DNA of 64,000 bases from Microbacterium sp. Leaf151 (GTDB lineage Bacteria; Actinomycetota; Actinomycetes; Actinomycetales; Microbacteriaceae), in NCBI RefSeq assembly GCF_001424225.1, contig NZ_LMOR01000002.1, positions 660,524 to 724,523 on the forward strand, read 5' to 3'. The translations under genes and the position numbers were made by a program. A model generated the notes under the pieces. The model was not told where the DNA came from and searched no databases. It was given only the letters and a program-made list of their open reading frames with translations. Below, piece by piece: positions 1 to 8,488 of this stretch; position 1 is the first letter of the stretch; each line of letters begins with the position of its first letter.

Positions 1-453
1 ACGATCCCGGCGCTGACGCTCCTCGGCCACGACGTCGGGCCGGCGACCCTCGAGGGATACGGACCGATCGACCTCGACACCGCCAAGCGACTCGCGGGCA
101 AGGCGACGTCATGGATCCGGCTCCTCACGCACCCCGTCACCGGCGCCCCGCTCGTGCTCGACCGCAAGACCTATCGCGTACCGGTCGCCCTTCGTCGCTG
201 GCTCGGCGTCACCTCGCCCACCTGCGTCTTTCCCGGTTGCGGCCGCGCCGCACGAGACTGCGACATCGATCACCGGACCGCGTGGGCCGACGGCGGCACC
301 ACCGACGACGACAACCTCGACCCGAAGTGCCGACATCACCATCGACTCCGTCACGAAACGCGATGGACCCCCGCTCGCGATCCCGGCTCGGGCGCCCTGA
401 GCTGGACCTCGCCGCTCGGCGTCCGGTACGACACCGATCCGCCCCCGTTCTGA
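1..453 (+). CDS. HNH endonuclease of the DUF222/13E12 type, C-terminal part
   Basis: Only the last 150 codons are present; the frame is open from base 1, so the start and the DUF222-like N-terminal region lie outside the window. The C-terminal end carries an HNH nuclease signature: a Cys pair in CVFPGCG, then the DIDHRTAWADGG core, an Asn in DDDNLDPKC and a His-rich CRHHHRLRH segment, which together form the metal-binding fold. Proteins of this type occur in many copies in actinobacterial genomes, often linked to mobile DNA. The biological role is unknown and the physical substrate is presumed to be DNA. The family call is confident from the motif; any link to a mobile element here is unproven. 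Confidence 0.85.
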   Translation, partial: TIPALTLLGHDVGPATLEGYGPIDLDTAKRLAGKATSWIRLLTHPVTGAPLVLDRKTYRVPVALRRWLGVTSPTCVFPGCGRAARDCDIDHRTAWADGGTTDDDNLDPKCRHHHRLRHETRWTPARDPGSGALSWTSPLGVRYDTDPPPF

Positions 454-630
454 CGCCGCTCGCACGCGTCTCGCTTCGTCGCACGCCTCTTGTTTGACGT
501 CTCACGCGCCGGACTGTTGCCCCGTATGTGGCGCGCCGGGAGGCTCCGGCCGCGGCTCAGTCGAGTCCGCGGTTCCGCACGACTCCCCCGTCTCTGCCTC
601 CCTTTCGCGCTGTTCCTCCCCCGCTTCCGT

Positions 631-1020
631 TCACCCTTCGTCGAGTGACCGCACCAAACGGGCCGGAGCCGTCGCGCGATACGAGGCGTCGATCAACTCA
701 GCCGCTTCGTCGGGGTCGACCGCGTCGAGCTCGACGCCGATCCATCCCTTCGGGCCGAGGTAGGCGGGGATGAAGCACCGCGGGTCCTCGCGGTACGCGG
801 GAGCGTCGTTCGGGTCAGGCTTGACCAGCACGGCATGATCGTGAGCCACCCACGACCCGTCTATGCGCTCGCTTCCGCCGAAGTAGCAGAACGAACGTCG
901 GACGAAGAAGTTCGGCCGACCGTGACTGATCCGTTCGGAAGCCTCGGGGTACGCAAGACACACGGCACGGACCCAGGTCAGGGCCTCATCGTCATCGTCG
1001 AACATGCGGGGATGCGCCAC
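631..1020 (-). CDS. MmcQ/YjbR family protein
   Basis: A 129-residue protein with the features of the YjbR/MmcQ fold: an early acidic stretch, LAYPEASERISHGRPNFFV, then KPDPNDAP and a late GPKGWIGVELD. Family members have a CyaY-like fold and are usually described as possible DNA-binding proteins, but no enzymatic role is established. The length is normal. The start used is GTG at 1020; an ATG five codons in (1005) is equally possible, since neither has a convincing ribosome-binding site. The gene stands alone between the HNH fragment and rpmE2. Confidence 0.8.
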   Translation of the reverse strand: MAHPRMFDDDDEALTWVRAVCLAYPEASERISHGRPNFFVRRSFCYFGGSERIDGSWVAHDHAVLVKPDPNDAPAYREDPRCFIPAYLGPKGWIGVELDAVDPDEAAELIDASYRATAPARLVRSLDEG

Positions 1021-1266
1021 CCGCTCATGCTGCCACCGACAGCGACATCGAACCAGACCCGTCAGCGAGCCGAGCCGTCAACGCACGCAGCGGGTCGGGT
1101 TGCGCGGCACTCGCAGAGAAACGTCACAGCGGTCCTTCGATGCTCCGTCGGTTCCTGATAGACGCTCCTGCTGCGAGACCGCCCCACCCCGACAACTCCT
1201 CGCGGGGAAACGAAGAAACCCCCCGTCCCGAAGGACGAGGGGCTCTCGTAGCGAATCCGCTGAAAT
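1021..1266. other. intergenic spacer, no gene seen
   Basis: No credible ORF in 246 bases. The side nearest rpmE2 holds that gene's terminator (1219-1242); nothing else is recognisable. Confidence 0.5.
1210..1242 (-). terminator. Rho-independent terminator of rpmE2
   Basis: On the minus strand a CCCCTCGTCC arm, a TTCG tetraloop and a GGACGGGGGG arm are followed by a T-rich tail (TTTCTT). The hairpin starts about 25 bases past the rpmE2 stop codon. It is one of only two hairpins in the window with a clear T-tract. Confidence 0.85.
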
Positions 1267-1518
1267 TCAACGACCGCCGAAGTTCTTGAAGCGCTGGTTG
1301 AACTTCTCGACACGACCGGCCGAGTCCATGATGCGCTGCTTGCCCGTGTAGAAGGGGTGCGAGGCCGACGAGATTTCCACGTCGATGACGGGGTACTCCA
1401 CGCCGTCGAGCTCGATCGTCTTGTCGCTGGAGACGGTCGAACGGGTGAGGAACGTGTCGCCCGAGCCGAGGTCGCGGAACACGACGGCCTTGTACGTGGG
1501 GTGGGTGTCAGTCTTCAT
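1267..1518 (-). CDS. rpmE2: 50S ribosomal protein L31, type B
   Basis: An 83-residue ribosomal protein beginning [14 protein letters not shown] and ending with the L31 hallmark [12 protein letters not shown] plus RVEKFNQRF. It has no cysteines, so it is the zinc-independent type B paralogue that can replace the zinc-binding form. The frame is open upstream, but this ATG is chosen because AAAGGA lies 6 bases before it and the protein starts at the family's normal N-terminus. In many bacteria type B L31 is induced by zinc starvation through Zur; I could not find a convincing Zur box upstream. Confidence 0.96.
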   Translation of the reverse strand: MKTDTHPTYKAVVFRDLGSGDTFLTRSTVSSDKTIELDGVEYPVIDVEISSASHPFYTGKQRIMDSAGRVEKFNQRFKNFGGR

Positions 1519-1723
1519 GGGAGGTCCTTTGAGAAGTGGTGTCCTGGATTCTGCCAGGACGTCAAAGTCTGCGGCGCCGGAGGCACCAACAGGAGAGTCT
1601 ACCAGGCCGGGGTCCGAGCGACGGCCAGCCGGGCATCGAACCACGATGCCGACACCCCGACGTGTGGCACTCGGGCCCGCCGCACATCAGCCGAGACCAG
1701 ACCCCTGAACCGGACTCCCCGCC

Positions 1724-2506
1724 TCACACCGCCCGCGCGGCGTAACGCCCACCCTCGTGGGTGAGCGCGATCTCCAGGCCGAAAGTCGCCGTCAGGTTCT
1801 CTGCGGTCAGGGCCTCACCGAGGGGACCGGATGCCACGACCTCGCCGTCACGCAGCAGCAGCACGTGCGTGAACCCGACGGGGATCTCCTCGACGTGGTG
1901 GGTGACCATGACCATCGCGGGCGTCGTCGGCGCCTGGGCGTACCCGGACAGCAGACCTAGAAGCTCCTCGCGGGCGCCGAGATCGAGGCTCGCCGTGGGC
2001 TCGTCGAGCAACAGCAGCTCGGGGTCGGTCATGACGGCGCGAGCGATCTGCACGCGCTTCTGCTCGCCATCGCTCAGCGTGCCGAACGTGCGGTCGGCGA
2101 GGTGGTCGAGCTTCCACTCGGCGAGCACCCGCAGCGCGCGTCGCTCGTCGATGTCGTCGTAAGCCTCACGCCAACGCCCGACGACCGAGAAGGCCGCGGT
2201 CAGGACGACGTCGAGAACCGTCTCCTCCGGCGGCACGCGACGGGCCATCGCCGACGAGGCGAACCCGATCCGCGGACGCAGTTCGAACACGTCGGTTCGT
2301 CCGAGCCGCTCGCCGAGGATCGTCACCGCACCGGACGTGGGGTGCAGCAGGGTGTCGGCGAGCTGCAGGACGGTGGTCTTACCGGCGCCGTTCGGTCCGA
2401 GGACGACCCAGCGTTCGTCGTCCGCGACCGTCCAGTCGAGGTGGGACACGATGTCCCGACCGTTGCGGCGGACGACGACATCGGAGAACTCCAGCACCTG
2501 CGGCAT
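1724..2506 (-). CDS. ABC transporter ATP-binding protein
   Basis: A stand-alone 260-residue ABC ATPase. Visible motifs are Walker A GPNGAGKT (about residues 38-45), a degenerate signature LSDGEQKR in place of LSGGQ, Walker B LLLLDEPTASLD, and an H-loop MVTHHVEEIP. No permease or substrate-binding protein is adjacent, so the substrate cannot be deduced. The domain layout resembles the soluble ModF/YlmA-like group, where 'FGTLSDGEQKR' and 'THHVEEIP' are common, so it may not energise a transporter at all. The ATG at 2506 is used. Function is assigned at superfamily level only. Confidence 0.9.
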   Translation of the reverse strand: MPQVLEFSDVVVRRNGRDIVSHLDWTVADDERWVVLGPNGAGKTTVLQLADTLLHPTSGAVTILGERLGRTDVFELRPRIGFASSAMARRVPPEETVLDVVLTAAFSVVGRWREAYDDIDERRALRVLAEWKLDHLADRTFGTLSDGEQKRVQIARAVMTDPELLLLDEPTASLDLGAREELLGLLSGYAQAPTTPAMVMVTHHVEEIPVGFTHVLLLRDGEVVASGPLGEALTAENLTATFGLEIALTHEGGRYAARAV

Positions 2507-2616
2507 GCGGCTAGCCTAGCCGCGCGCGACCCCCGCCCCGGGCGAGACGCGGCGGCTGGGGACAGCCGATCGCGCCCGATCCGCCCTCGGCGCGCGGAGC
2601 TCCGAGCGCCACCCGG

Positions 2617-3807
2617 CTACCTCCCCGCGACCTCCGCGTACAGCGCCGCGGTGGTCTCGGCGATCGCCGCCCAGCTGAAGTCGTCGATGGCCCGCTGACG
2701 ACCCGCCTGCCCGTAGGCGCGAGCCGTGTCGGCATCCGTCACGACCTCGGTGAGCACGCGGGCCAGGTCGGAGACGAAGCGCTCGGGATCCACGGGCGTT
2801 CCCGTACCGTCCTGCACCTGCTCGATGGGCACGAGTCGGCCGGTGACGCCGTCGACGACGACCTCGGGGATGCCACCGGTCGCGGTCCCCACGACCGCCG
2901 CACCGCACGCCATCGCCTCGAGGTTCACGATGCCCAGCGGCTCGTACACCGACGGGCACACGAACGTCGTCGCGGAGGTCAGGATCGCGCACAGCTCGCT
3001 GCGCGGCAGCAACCGGTCGATCCAGACGACGCCGTCACGCGTCGCCTGCAGCCCGCGCACCAGCTCCTGCACCTCGGCCATGATCTGGGGGGTGTCAGGC
3101 GCACCCGCGCACAGGATCAGCTGCACATCCTTCGGCAGGCGCTCGGCGGCGCGCAGCAGGTACGGCAGACCCTTCTGGCGCGTGATGCGCCCGACGAAGA
3201 CGACCGAGGGACGCGACGGATCGATGCCGACCGACGCGAGGAAGTCGTCATCCGACACCGGATGCCACGACTCGGTGTCGATGCCGTTGTAGATGACGCG
3301 CACCTTGGCGGGATCCAGCGACGGGTAGCTGCGCAGGATGTCGTCGCGCATGCCCGAGCTCACCGCGACGACGGCGGCGGCGCCCTCGTAGGCGGTCTTC
3401 TCGATGTAGCTCGACACCGCGTACCCACCGCCGAGTTGCTCGGCCTTCCAGGGCCGCAGCGGTTCGAGGCTGTGGGCGGTGACGACGTGCGGGATGCCGT
3501 GGAGAAGGGATGCCAGGTGGCCGGCGAAGTTCGCGTACCAGGTGTGCGAGTGCACCACGTCGGCGCCCGCGACGTCGGAGACGATCTCGAGGTCGGTGCC
3601 GAGGGTCTGGATCGCGCCGTTCGCTGAGGCCAGCTCGGCCGGCACGCCATAGGCGGTCGTGTCGGCTTCGTCGCGCGGAGCGCCGAAGGCGCGAACCTGC
3701 ACCTCGGTGCCCTCGGAACGCAACGCCTTCACCAGTTCCGTGGCGTGGACCCCGGCTCCCCCGTAGATCTCCGGCGGGTACTCCTTGGTCACGATGTCGA
3801 CGCGCAT
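2617..3807 (-). CDS. glgA: GlgA-type glycosyltransferase (glycogen synthase / alpha-maltose-1-phosphate synthase GlgM)
   Basis: A 396-residue GT4 enzyme with a GT-B fold. The N-terminal substrate loop is EIYGGAGVH (13-21), the nucleotide-sugar site has VGRITRQKG (205-213), and the retaining-enzyme E-x7-E motif is EPLGIVNLE (289-297). It lies back to back with glgC, the same arrangement as Rv1212c/Rv1213 in Mycobacterium tuberculosis. There the enzyme mainly makes alpha-maltose 1-phosphate from ADP-glucose for the GlgE pathway, so that activity is a reasonable inference here; classical glycogen chain extension is the alternative. A TreS-like GH13 gene at 61.8-64 kb could act in the same alpha-glucan/trehalose network. 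Confidence 0.93.
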   Translation of the reverse strand: MRVDIVTKEYPPEIYGGAGVHATELVKALRSEGTEVQVRAFGAPRDEADTTAYGVPAELASANGAIQTLGTDLEIVSDVAGADVVHSHTWYANFAGHLASLLHGIPHVVTAHSLEPLRPWKAEQLGGGYAVSSYIEKTAYEGAAAVVAVSSGMRDDILRSYPSLDPAKVRVIYNGIDTESWHPVSDDDFLASVGIDPSRPSVVFVGRITRQKGLPYLLRAAERLPKDVQLILCAGAPDTPQIMAEVQELVRGLQATRDGVVWIDRLLPRSELCAILTSATTFVCPSVYEPLGIVNLEAMACGAAVVGTATGGIPEVVVDGVTGRLVPIEQVQDGTGTPVDPERFVSDLARVLTEVVTDADTARAYGQAGRQRAIDDFSWAAIAETTAALYAEVAGR

Positions 3808-3883
3808 GAGACGAACCGTAGTACAGCGCGCGGCGCGCCGTACACGTATACCTGCATCCCCCCGCGACCCCTAGTGTGGTGCC
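3808..3883. promoter_or_regulatory. divergent glgA/glgC promoter region
   Basis: A 76-base spacer serves both genes. It contains GC-rich self-complementary stretches (around 3826-3838) and GTACACGTATAC-like dyad sequence near 3839-3850, which could be an operator. TAGTGT at 3872-3877 ends 6 bases before the glgC ATG. Confidence 0.4.
3872..3877 (+). promoter_or_regulatory. -10 element for a probably leaderless glgC mRNA
   Basis: TAGTGT lies 6 bases before the glgC ATG, so transcription would start at or next to the start codon. There is no ribosome-binding site between them. Leaderless mRNAs are common in actinobacteria. Confidence 0.45.
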
Positions 3884-5128
3884 ATGCCTGCAGCGCCGAA
3901 GGTCTTCGGAATCATCCTCGCCGGCGGCGAGGGAAAGCGACTCATGCCCCTTACGGCCGATCGCGCGAAACCCGCCGTCCCGTTCGGCGGCCAGTACCGC
4001 CTGATCGACTTCGCGATCTCGAACTTGATCAACTCGGGCCTCAGACAGCTGGTCGTGCTGACGCAGTACAAGTCGCACAGCCTCGACCGCCACATCTCGC
4101 AGACGTGGCGCATGTCGCCGATGCTGGGCGCCTACGTCGCGTCCGTGCCCGCGCAGCAGCGCCTCGGCAAGCGGTGGTTCTCCGGGTCGGCCGATGCGAT
4201 CCTCCAGTCGATGAACCTCATCCGCGATGAGAAGCCCGACATCGTCGCCGTCATCGGTGCCGACCACGTCTACCGCATGGACTTCAATCAGATGCTCGAT
4301 GCGCACATCGCCTCCGATGCGCGCGCCACCATCGCCGGCATCCGTCAGCCCATCGGACTCGCGAATCAGTTCGGCGTCATCGACACCGATCCGACCGACC
4401 CGACGAAGATCCGCGAGTTCCTCGAGAAGCCGCAGAACCCGACCGGGCTCGCCGACGCCCCCCACGAAGTGCTCGCCTCGATGGGCAACTACATCTTCGA
4501 CGCCGACGCACTGGTCGAAGCCGTGACCCACGACGGCGAGCTGCCGACCTCGGCGCACGACATGGGCGGCGACATCGTGCCCTACTTCGTCAATCGCGGC
4601 GAGGCGGCCGTCTACGACTTCCAGCGCAACGACGTTCCGGGCTCCACGCCGCGTGACCGCTCCTACTGGCGCGACGTGGGCACGATCGAGTCGTTCTACG
4701 ACGCCCACATGGATCTGATCTCCACCCTCCCGATCTTCAACCTGTACAACACGGACTGGCCGATCTACTCGCAGACGTTCAACGCCCCGCCGGCGAAATT
4801 CGTGCGCGACTCGGTCGGACGCATCGGCAACGCGATCGACTCGATCGTCTCGCTCGGTTCGGTTCTGTCGGGCACGCACCTCGAGCGCAGCGTCGTCGGA
4901 CCGTGGGCCCTCGCCGGCGGTGGCTCGACGATCACCGACTCGGTGCTCTTCGACAGCGTGCAGGTCGGCGCGGGAGCGCGCATCCACCGTGCGATCCTCG
5001 ACAAGAACGTCGTGCTCGAGCCCGGCGCGACCATCGGTGTCGACCGCGACCGCGACCTCGCCCGCGGCTTCACGGTCACCGAGACGGGCATCACCGTCGT
5101 CGGCAAGGACGTTCACGTCCACGCGTGA
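3884..5128 (+). CDS. glgC: glucose-1-phosphate adenylyltransferase (ADP-glucose pyrophosphorylase)
   Basis: A 414-residue enzyme that makes ADP-glucose from ATP and glucose 1-phosphate, the committed step of glycogen-type glucan synthesis. The N-terminal nucleotidyltransferase signature runs from [11 protein letters not shown] to KPAVPFGG (about 14-36). Further motifs are [18 protein letters not shown], and a C-terminal left-handed beta-helix with hexapeptide-like repeats. Length is typical. It is divergent from glgA and appears leaderless (TAGTGT 6 bases before the ATG). A strong hairpin follows the gene. Confidence 0.97.
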   Translation: MPAAPKVFGIILAGGEGKRLMPLTADRAKPAVPFGGQYRLIDFAISNLINSGLRQLVVLTQYKSHSLDRHISQTWRMSPMLGAYVASVPAQQRLGKRWFSGSADAILQSMNLIRDEKPDIVAVIGADHVYRMDFNQMLDAHIASDARATIAGIRQPIGLANQFGVIDTDPTDPTKIREFLEKPQNPTGLADAPHEVLASMGNYIFDADALVEAVTHDGELPTSAHDMGGDIVPYFVNRGEAAVYDFQRNDVPGSTPRDRSYWRDVGTIESFYDAHMDLISTLPIFNLYNTDWPIYSQTFNAPPAKFVRDSVGRIGNAIDSIVSLGSVLSGTHLERSVVGPWALAGGGSTITDSVLFDSVQVGAGARIHRAILDKNVVLEPGATIGVDRDRDLARGFTVTETGITVVGKDVHVHA

Positions 5129-5160
5129 GCTGAGCCGGATCCCGGATGCCGAGGATTCCG

Positions 5161-5207
5161 GATGCCGAAGGGGCGGTGACCGCGGTGGTCACCGCCCCTT
5201 CGGCATC
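5161..5207 (+). terminator. strong hairpin downstream of glgC
   Basis: Two perfectly complementary 21-base arms (5161-5181 and 5187-5207) flank a 5-base loop. The outer ends of the arms read GATGCCG and CGGCATC, i.e. an inverted pair of the window-wide GGATGCC heptamer. There is no T-tract, which is usual for high-G+C actinobacteria. Confidence 0.7.
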
Positions 5208-5222
5208 CTGATCCGGTGGCGC

Positions 5223-5420
5223 TCAGGCACCCACACGCGGGAACGCATCACGGCTGCTCAAACACCCACACGCGCGAACGCGTCACGGCTGCTCAGGCAC
5301 TCACGCGCGCAACGCCTCACGACTGGTCAGACACCCACACGCGCGAACGCGTCACGGCTGATCACCGCCTTCGCGTCGCGCCGGTTCAGACACCCACGCG
5401 CGCGAACGCGTCGCGGCTGA
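5223..5420. repeat. 35-bp tandem repeats reiterating the 3' end of luxS
   Basis: Units at 5223-5257, 5258-5292, 5293-5326 (one base shorter), 5327-5361 and, after a 24-base spacer, 5386-5420. The last unit is the genuine end of luxS (its last ten codons plus TGA). Read on the minus strand, three of the other four units still spell SRDAF(A/P)RVG(V/A) followed by a stop; the 5293 unit is frameshifted. As the unit is not a multiple of three and each copy ends in a stop, the array is not translated as a whole. Confidence 0.9.
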
Positions 5421-5859
5421 TGCCCTTCTCGAGCACGGCCTTCGACCACTCGCGGGCACTGTGCAGGCTGTGGTCGCGGTAGTTGCCACAGCTGTACGCG
5501 TCGGTGCCGGGTACGTCGTCCCACTGCACGTCTTCGGCGATCGTGCGCAGCGAGTCGGAGATCGCGTCGACAAGGGATGCCACATCGGGCTCGCCCCACA
5601 TGATCACGTGGAAGCCGGTGCGGCATCCGAACGGCGAGATGTCGATGAGTCCGTCGATGCGGTCGCGTACGAGGCTCGCGAGCAGGTGCTCGATGGTGTG
5701 CAGCCCCGCGGTGGGGATCTCGCCCTCGTTCGGCTGCACGAGACGCAGATCGAAGTTCGAGATGACGTCGCCGCGCGGTCCCGACTCGGAGCCGATCAGG
5801 CGCACGTACGGTGCCAGCACGGCGGTGTGGTCCAGGGTGAAGCTCTCGACGTCAGCCAT
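5386..5859 (-). CDS. luxS: S-ribosylhomocysteine lyase
   Basis: A 157-residue metalloenzyme that splits S-ribosylhomocysteine into homocysteine and DPD, the precursor of autoinducer-2, as part of the activated methyl cycle. The metal ligands are visible: HTIEH (54-58, the two His) and C124 in SCGNYRDH; C79 in FGCRTGF is the usual catalytic cysteine. Length is normal. No pfs (SAH nucleosidase) or methionine gene is nearby. The very end of the gene is the source of a downstream tandem array. The ATG at 5859 has a GGGACCCCCC stretch rather than a clear ribosome-binding site. Confidence 0.97.
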   Translation of the reverse strand: MADVESFTLDHTAVLAPYVRLIGSESGPRGDVISNFDLRLVQPNEGEIPTAGLHTIEHLLASLVRDRIDGLIDISPFGCRTGFHVIMWGEPDVASLVDAISDSLRTIAEDVQWDDVPGTDAYSCGNYRDHSLHSAREWSKAVLEKGISRDAFARVGV

Positions 5860-6038
5860 GGGGGGTCCCTTCTCGGAGGTCTGGGGTACCGGAAGAGCCT
5901 ACGCGCGCCCGCCGACATCGACGTCGGTGTGCGACACGGAACGACCCGGAAGTCACTGTGACGCCGTCCGGGCCTGTCCGGCGTCCGGGCCCGTCGGCAC
6001 GCTGCCCCTCGCGATCGGCGAGCAACTACGCGACCCGC

Positions 6039-6044
6039 TAGGGT
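6039..6044 (+). promoter_or_regulatory. -10 element for a probably leaderless serB mRNA
   Basis: TAGGGT lies 7 bases before the serB GTG, and no ribosome-binding site lies between them. Confidence 0.5.
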
Positions 6045-6051
6045 CGAGCGC

Positions 6052-6693
6052 GTGCCTGCGCCCGCCCGCTTCCTCGTCGTGCTCGACGCCGACTCCACCC
6101 TGATCCGCAACGAGGTCATCGAACTCCTCGCCGACGAAGCCGGTCGCGGCGCCGAAGTCGCCGCCGCCACCGAAGCCGCCATGCGCGGAGAGGTCGACTT
6201 CGCCACCAGCCTGCGTTCCCGGGTGAAAGCGCTGACCGGCGTCTCCACCGACGCGTTCGCTCGCGCGATCGCCCGTATCGAGCCCACCCCGGGTGTGCGC
6301 GAGCTCATCACCGCGGTCCACGAGCGCGGCGGAGTCGTCGGCGTGGTCTCGGGCGGCTTCCACGAGGTACTCGACACCATCGCCCCCGACCTGGGCGTCG
6401 ACGTCTGGCGTGCGAACCGCCTCGCGGCATCCGAGGGAGCGCTCACGGGCGAGGTCGACGGGGGGATCGTGGATGCCACGGCCAAAGCCGAGACGCTGCA
6501 GGCGTGGGCCGCCGAACGCGGCGTTCCGCTCGCGCTGACATTCGCGATCGGCGACGGCGCGAACGACCTCGAGATGATGGCGGTCGCGGGCCTGGGGCTG
6601 GCCTTCAACGCGAAGCCCGCCGTGCGCGAGCGCGCCGATCTCGTGATCGACGCCGTCGACCTCGCCGAAGTCATCGCCCTGCTGCCTCGCTGA
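6052..6693 (+). CDS. serB: phosphoserine phosphatase
   Basis: A 213-residue HAD-superfamily phosphatase that converts O-phosphoserine to serine, the last step of serine synthesis. HAD motif I is DADST (12-16, D12 nucleophile, D14 acid), motif II is VVSGGF, a conserved Lys lies in TAKAET, and motif IV is GDGANDLEM. It lacks the N-terminal ACT domain found in mycobacterial SerB2, so it is the short form. The GTG at 6052 is chosen because a -10-like TAGGGT sits 7 bases upstream, consistent with a leaderless mRNA. Confidence 0.93.
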   Translation: MPAPARFLVVLDADSTLIRNEVIELLADEAGRGAEVAAATEAAMRGEVDFATSLRSRVKALTGVSTDAFARAIARIEPTPGVRELITAVHERGGVVGVVSGGFHEVLDTIAPDLGVDVWRANRLAASEGALTGEVDGGIVDATAKAETLQAWAAERGVPLALTFAIGDGANDLEMMAVAGLGLAFNAKPAVRERADLVIDAVDLAEVIALLPR

Positions 6694-6835
6694 CCCCATC
6701 GCGCGACGCCCGTCCCGAAACCTGCCCGCGCGAAAGACGTCCGCCGTCGCGATGTGCCGGAGCCCGCAGAGGCGCCCGCCACCCGCTCCCGCCGGTCCGT
6801 CGGCGGCTCCTCTTCCCGATGTCGGAACCCCGTCC

Positions 6836-6841
6836 TACGCT
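6836..6841 (+). promoter_or_regulatory. -10 element for a probably leaderless hydrolase mRNA
   Basis: TACGCT lies 6 bases before the ATG at 6848; no ribosome-binding site intervenes. Confidence 0.4.
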
Positions 6842-6847
6842 CCGAGC

Positions 6848-7525
6848 ATGGACATCATCCTCGTACCCGGACTCTGGCTCACCGCGTCGTCGTGGGACGA
6901 CATCGTCCCGGCGCTCGAGGCGGCAGGGCACAGACCGCACCCGTTGAGCATGCCGGGCCCCGCGGTCGGCGACCTGGTCATCGACGACTGGGTCGACGCC
7001 GTCGTCTCGGAGGTCGACCGTCTCGATCCGCCCGTCGTGCTCATCGGGCATTCCGGCGGGGGCAACGTCGTGTGGGGTGCCGCCGACCGGCGCCCCGAGC
7101 GCATCGCCCGCGTCATCCTGGTCGACACGATCGTGCCGCACCCCGGGGCCATGATCTCGGAGTTCCCCGTCGACGACGGCGTGGTGCACTTCCCGGGCTG
7201 GGACTTCTTCGATCACGACGACGTGGCCGACATCGACGACGAGACGCGTCGCCGCACCGCGGAACAGGTGGTCGACGTTCCCGGGCGGGTGCCGACCTCC
7301 CCGATCACCCTCGGTGACGACCGTCGATTCTCCGTGCCCGTCACGATCCTGTCCGGTCAGCTCGACGCCGAATCCCTGCCGCGCGTGCTCGCGGACTGGG
7401 GCGCCTATGCCGAAGAGCTCGGTCGCATCGACGACGTAGAGGTCGTGCACCTCGGTTCGGGCCACTGGCCGCAGTTCTCGCAACCTGCGGAGTTCGCGGA
7501 GAAGCTGGTGGCGGCGGTTCGGTGA
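6848..7525 (+). CDS. alpha/beta hydrolase
   Basis: A 225-residue alpha/beta-hydrolase-fold protein. The oxyanion-hole strand is LVPGLW, the nucleophile elbow is GHSGGGN (Ser69), an acidic candidate is in SGQLDAESL, and the catalytic His is in GSGHWPQF near the C-terminus. Esterase, lactonase or C-C hydrolase activity are all possible, and the substrate is unknown. The frame is open 32 codons further upstream, but the ATG at 6848 begins directly with the first beta strand and is preceded by TACGCT at the distance of a leaderless promoter. It stands alone between serB and the convergent fabG. Confidence 0.88.
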   Translation: MDIILVPGLWLTASSWDDIVPALEAAGHRPHPLSMPGPAVGDLVIDDWVDAVVSEVDRLDPPVVLIGHSGGGNVVWGAADRRPERIARVILVDTIVPHPGAMISEFPVDDGVVHFPGWDFFDHDDVADIDDETRRRTAEQVVDVPGRVPTSPITLGDDRRFSVPVTILSGQLDAESLPRVLADWGAYAEELGRIDDVEVVHLGSGHWPQFSQPAEFAEKLVAAVR

Positions 7526-7622
7526 CACCTCCGTCGGCGCTGACCCGGTGCGCCCGTCCGCGAGATCTCGCGTCCGCGCGACGGTCCCGTGCCCTCAGGT
7601 CACGAGGCCTCGGTGCCGTGCG

Positions 7623-8333
7623 TCAGTGACCCATCCCGAGACCACCGTCGACGGGGATGACGGCGCCCGAAATGTACGCGGCATCGTCTCCGGCCAGCCA
7701 CGTGACGACACCGGCGACCTCGTCGGGCGTGGCGAAACGTCCGGCAGGGATGCTCTTCTTGTACTCCGCCTGCGTTTCAGCGGGCAGTTCGGCGGTCATG
7801 TCGGTCTCGATGAACCCGGGCGCGACGACATTCGCGGTGATGCCGCGCCCGCCGAGCTCGCGGGTCAGCGAACGGGCGAAGCCGACGAGGGCGCTCTTGG
7901 AAGCGGCGTAGTTGATCTGCCCCGCCGACCCGTAGAGGCCGACGACGCTGGAAATGAGGATGACCCGACCCCAGCGCGCCTTCAGCATGCCCTTCGACGC
8001 CCGCTTCACCACGCGGAAAGCCCCGCCCAGGTTGGTGCTGACCACGCTGTCGAAGTCGTCTTCGCTCATGCGCAGCAGAAGGGTGTCTTTGGTCACCCCG
8101 GCGTTCGCGACGACCACGGCGATCGGACCCAGCTCAGTCTCGACCTGCGAGAAGGCGGCGTCCACAGCGGCCGCGTCGGTCACATCGGCACGGACGGTGA
8201 GCGTTCCCTCGGGGCCCTCACCCGACCGGGCGGTCACGGCGACCTTCCACCCCTCGGCGACGAAACGCTCGGCGATGGAACGACCGATGCCCCGGTTTCC
8301 TCCGGTGACGACGACGACGCGGTCCTGGGACAT
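7623..8333 (-). CDS. fabG: 3-oxoacyl-ACP reductase-type short-chain dehydrogenase
   Basis: A 236-residue SDR protein. The NADP(H) site is TGGNRGIG (10-17), followed by NAG, the catalytic Ser in ISSVVGLYG and the active-site pair Tyr/Lys in YAASK. The C-terminus IPVDGGLGMGH is very characteristic of FabG and of mycobacterial FabG1/MabA. Expected role: NADPH reduction of 3-oxoacyl-ACP in fatty-acid elongation. No other fab gene is adjacent, so a more specialised SDR is possible. The ATG at 8333 is chosen over far upstream in-frame codons because homologues begin just before the glycine-rich loop. Confidence 0.9.
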   Translation of the reverse strand: MSQDRVVVVTGGNRGIGRSIAERFVAEGWKVAVTARSGEGPEGTLTVRADVTDAAAVDAAFSQVETELGPIAVVVANAGVTKDTLLLRMSEDDFDSVVSTNLGGAFRVVKRASKGMLKARWGRVILISSVVGLYGSAGQINYAASKSALVGFARSLTRELGGRGITANVVAPGFIETDMTAELPAETQAEYKKSIPAGRFATPDEVAGVVTWLAGDDAAYISGAVIPVDGGLGMGH

Positions 8334-8488
8334 GGTGACACTCCTGTGCGTGCGGGGACGTAACCGGCCCAGCCTAGCGAGCGCCGCCCCGCGCCGACGG
8401 CGGCCCGCGGATGGCCGAGCAGGGCACGGGTTTGACACAGCCCGAGCGGCGCTGGAACGCTGGAACGCAGCACGACGAAAGGCGACCC

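Noticed and set aside
631..763. Small plus-strand frames opposite the YjbR-like gene.
   Set aside because: They are antisense to a protein with clear family motifs and have no starts or ribosome-binding sites of quality.
1519..1723. A possible Zur box upstream of rpmE2.
   Set aside because: No sequence there resembled the AT-rich Zur palindrome closely enough to support a claim.
5223..5420. Short direct repeats resembling a CRISPR array.
   Set aside because: Units are contiguous without unique spacers (one 24-base gap only), they derive from the luxS end, and no cas gene is near.
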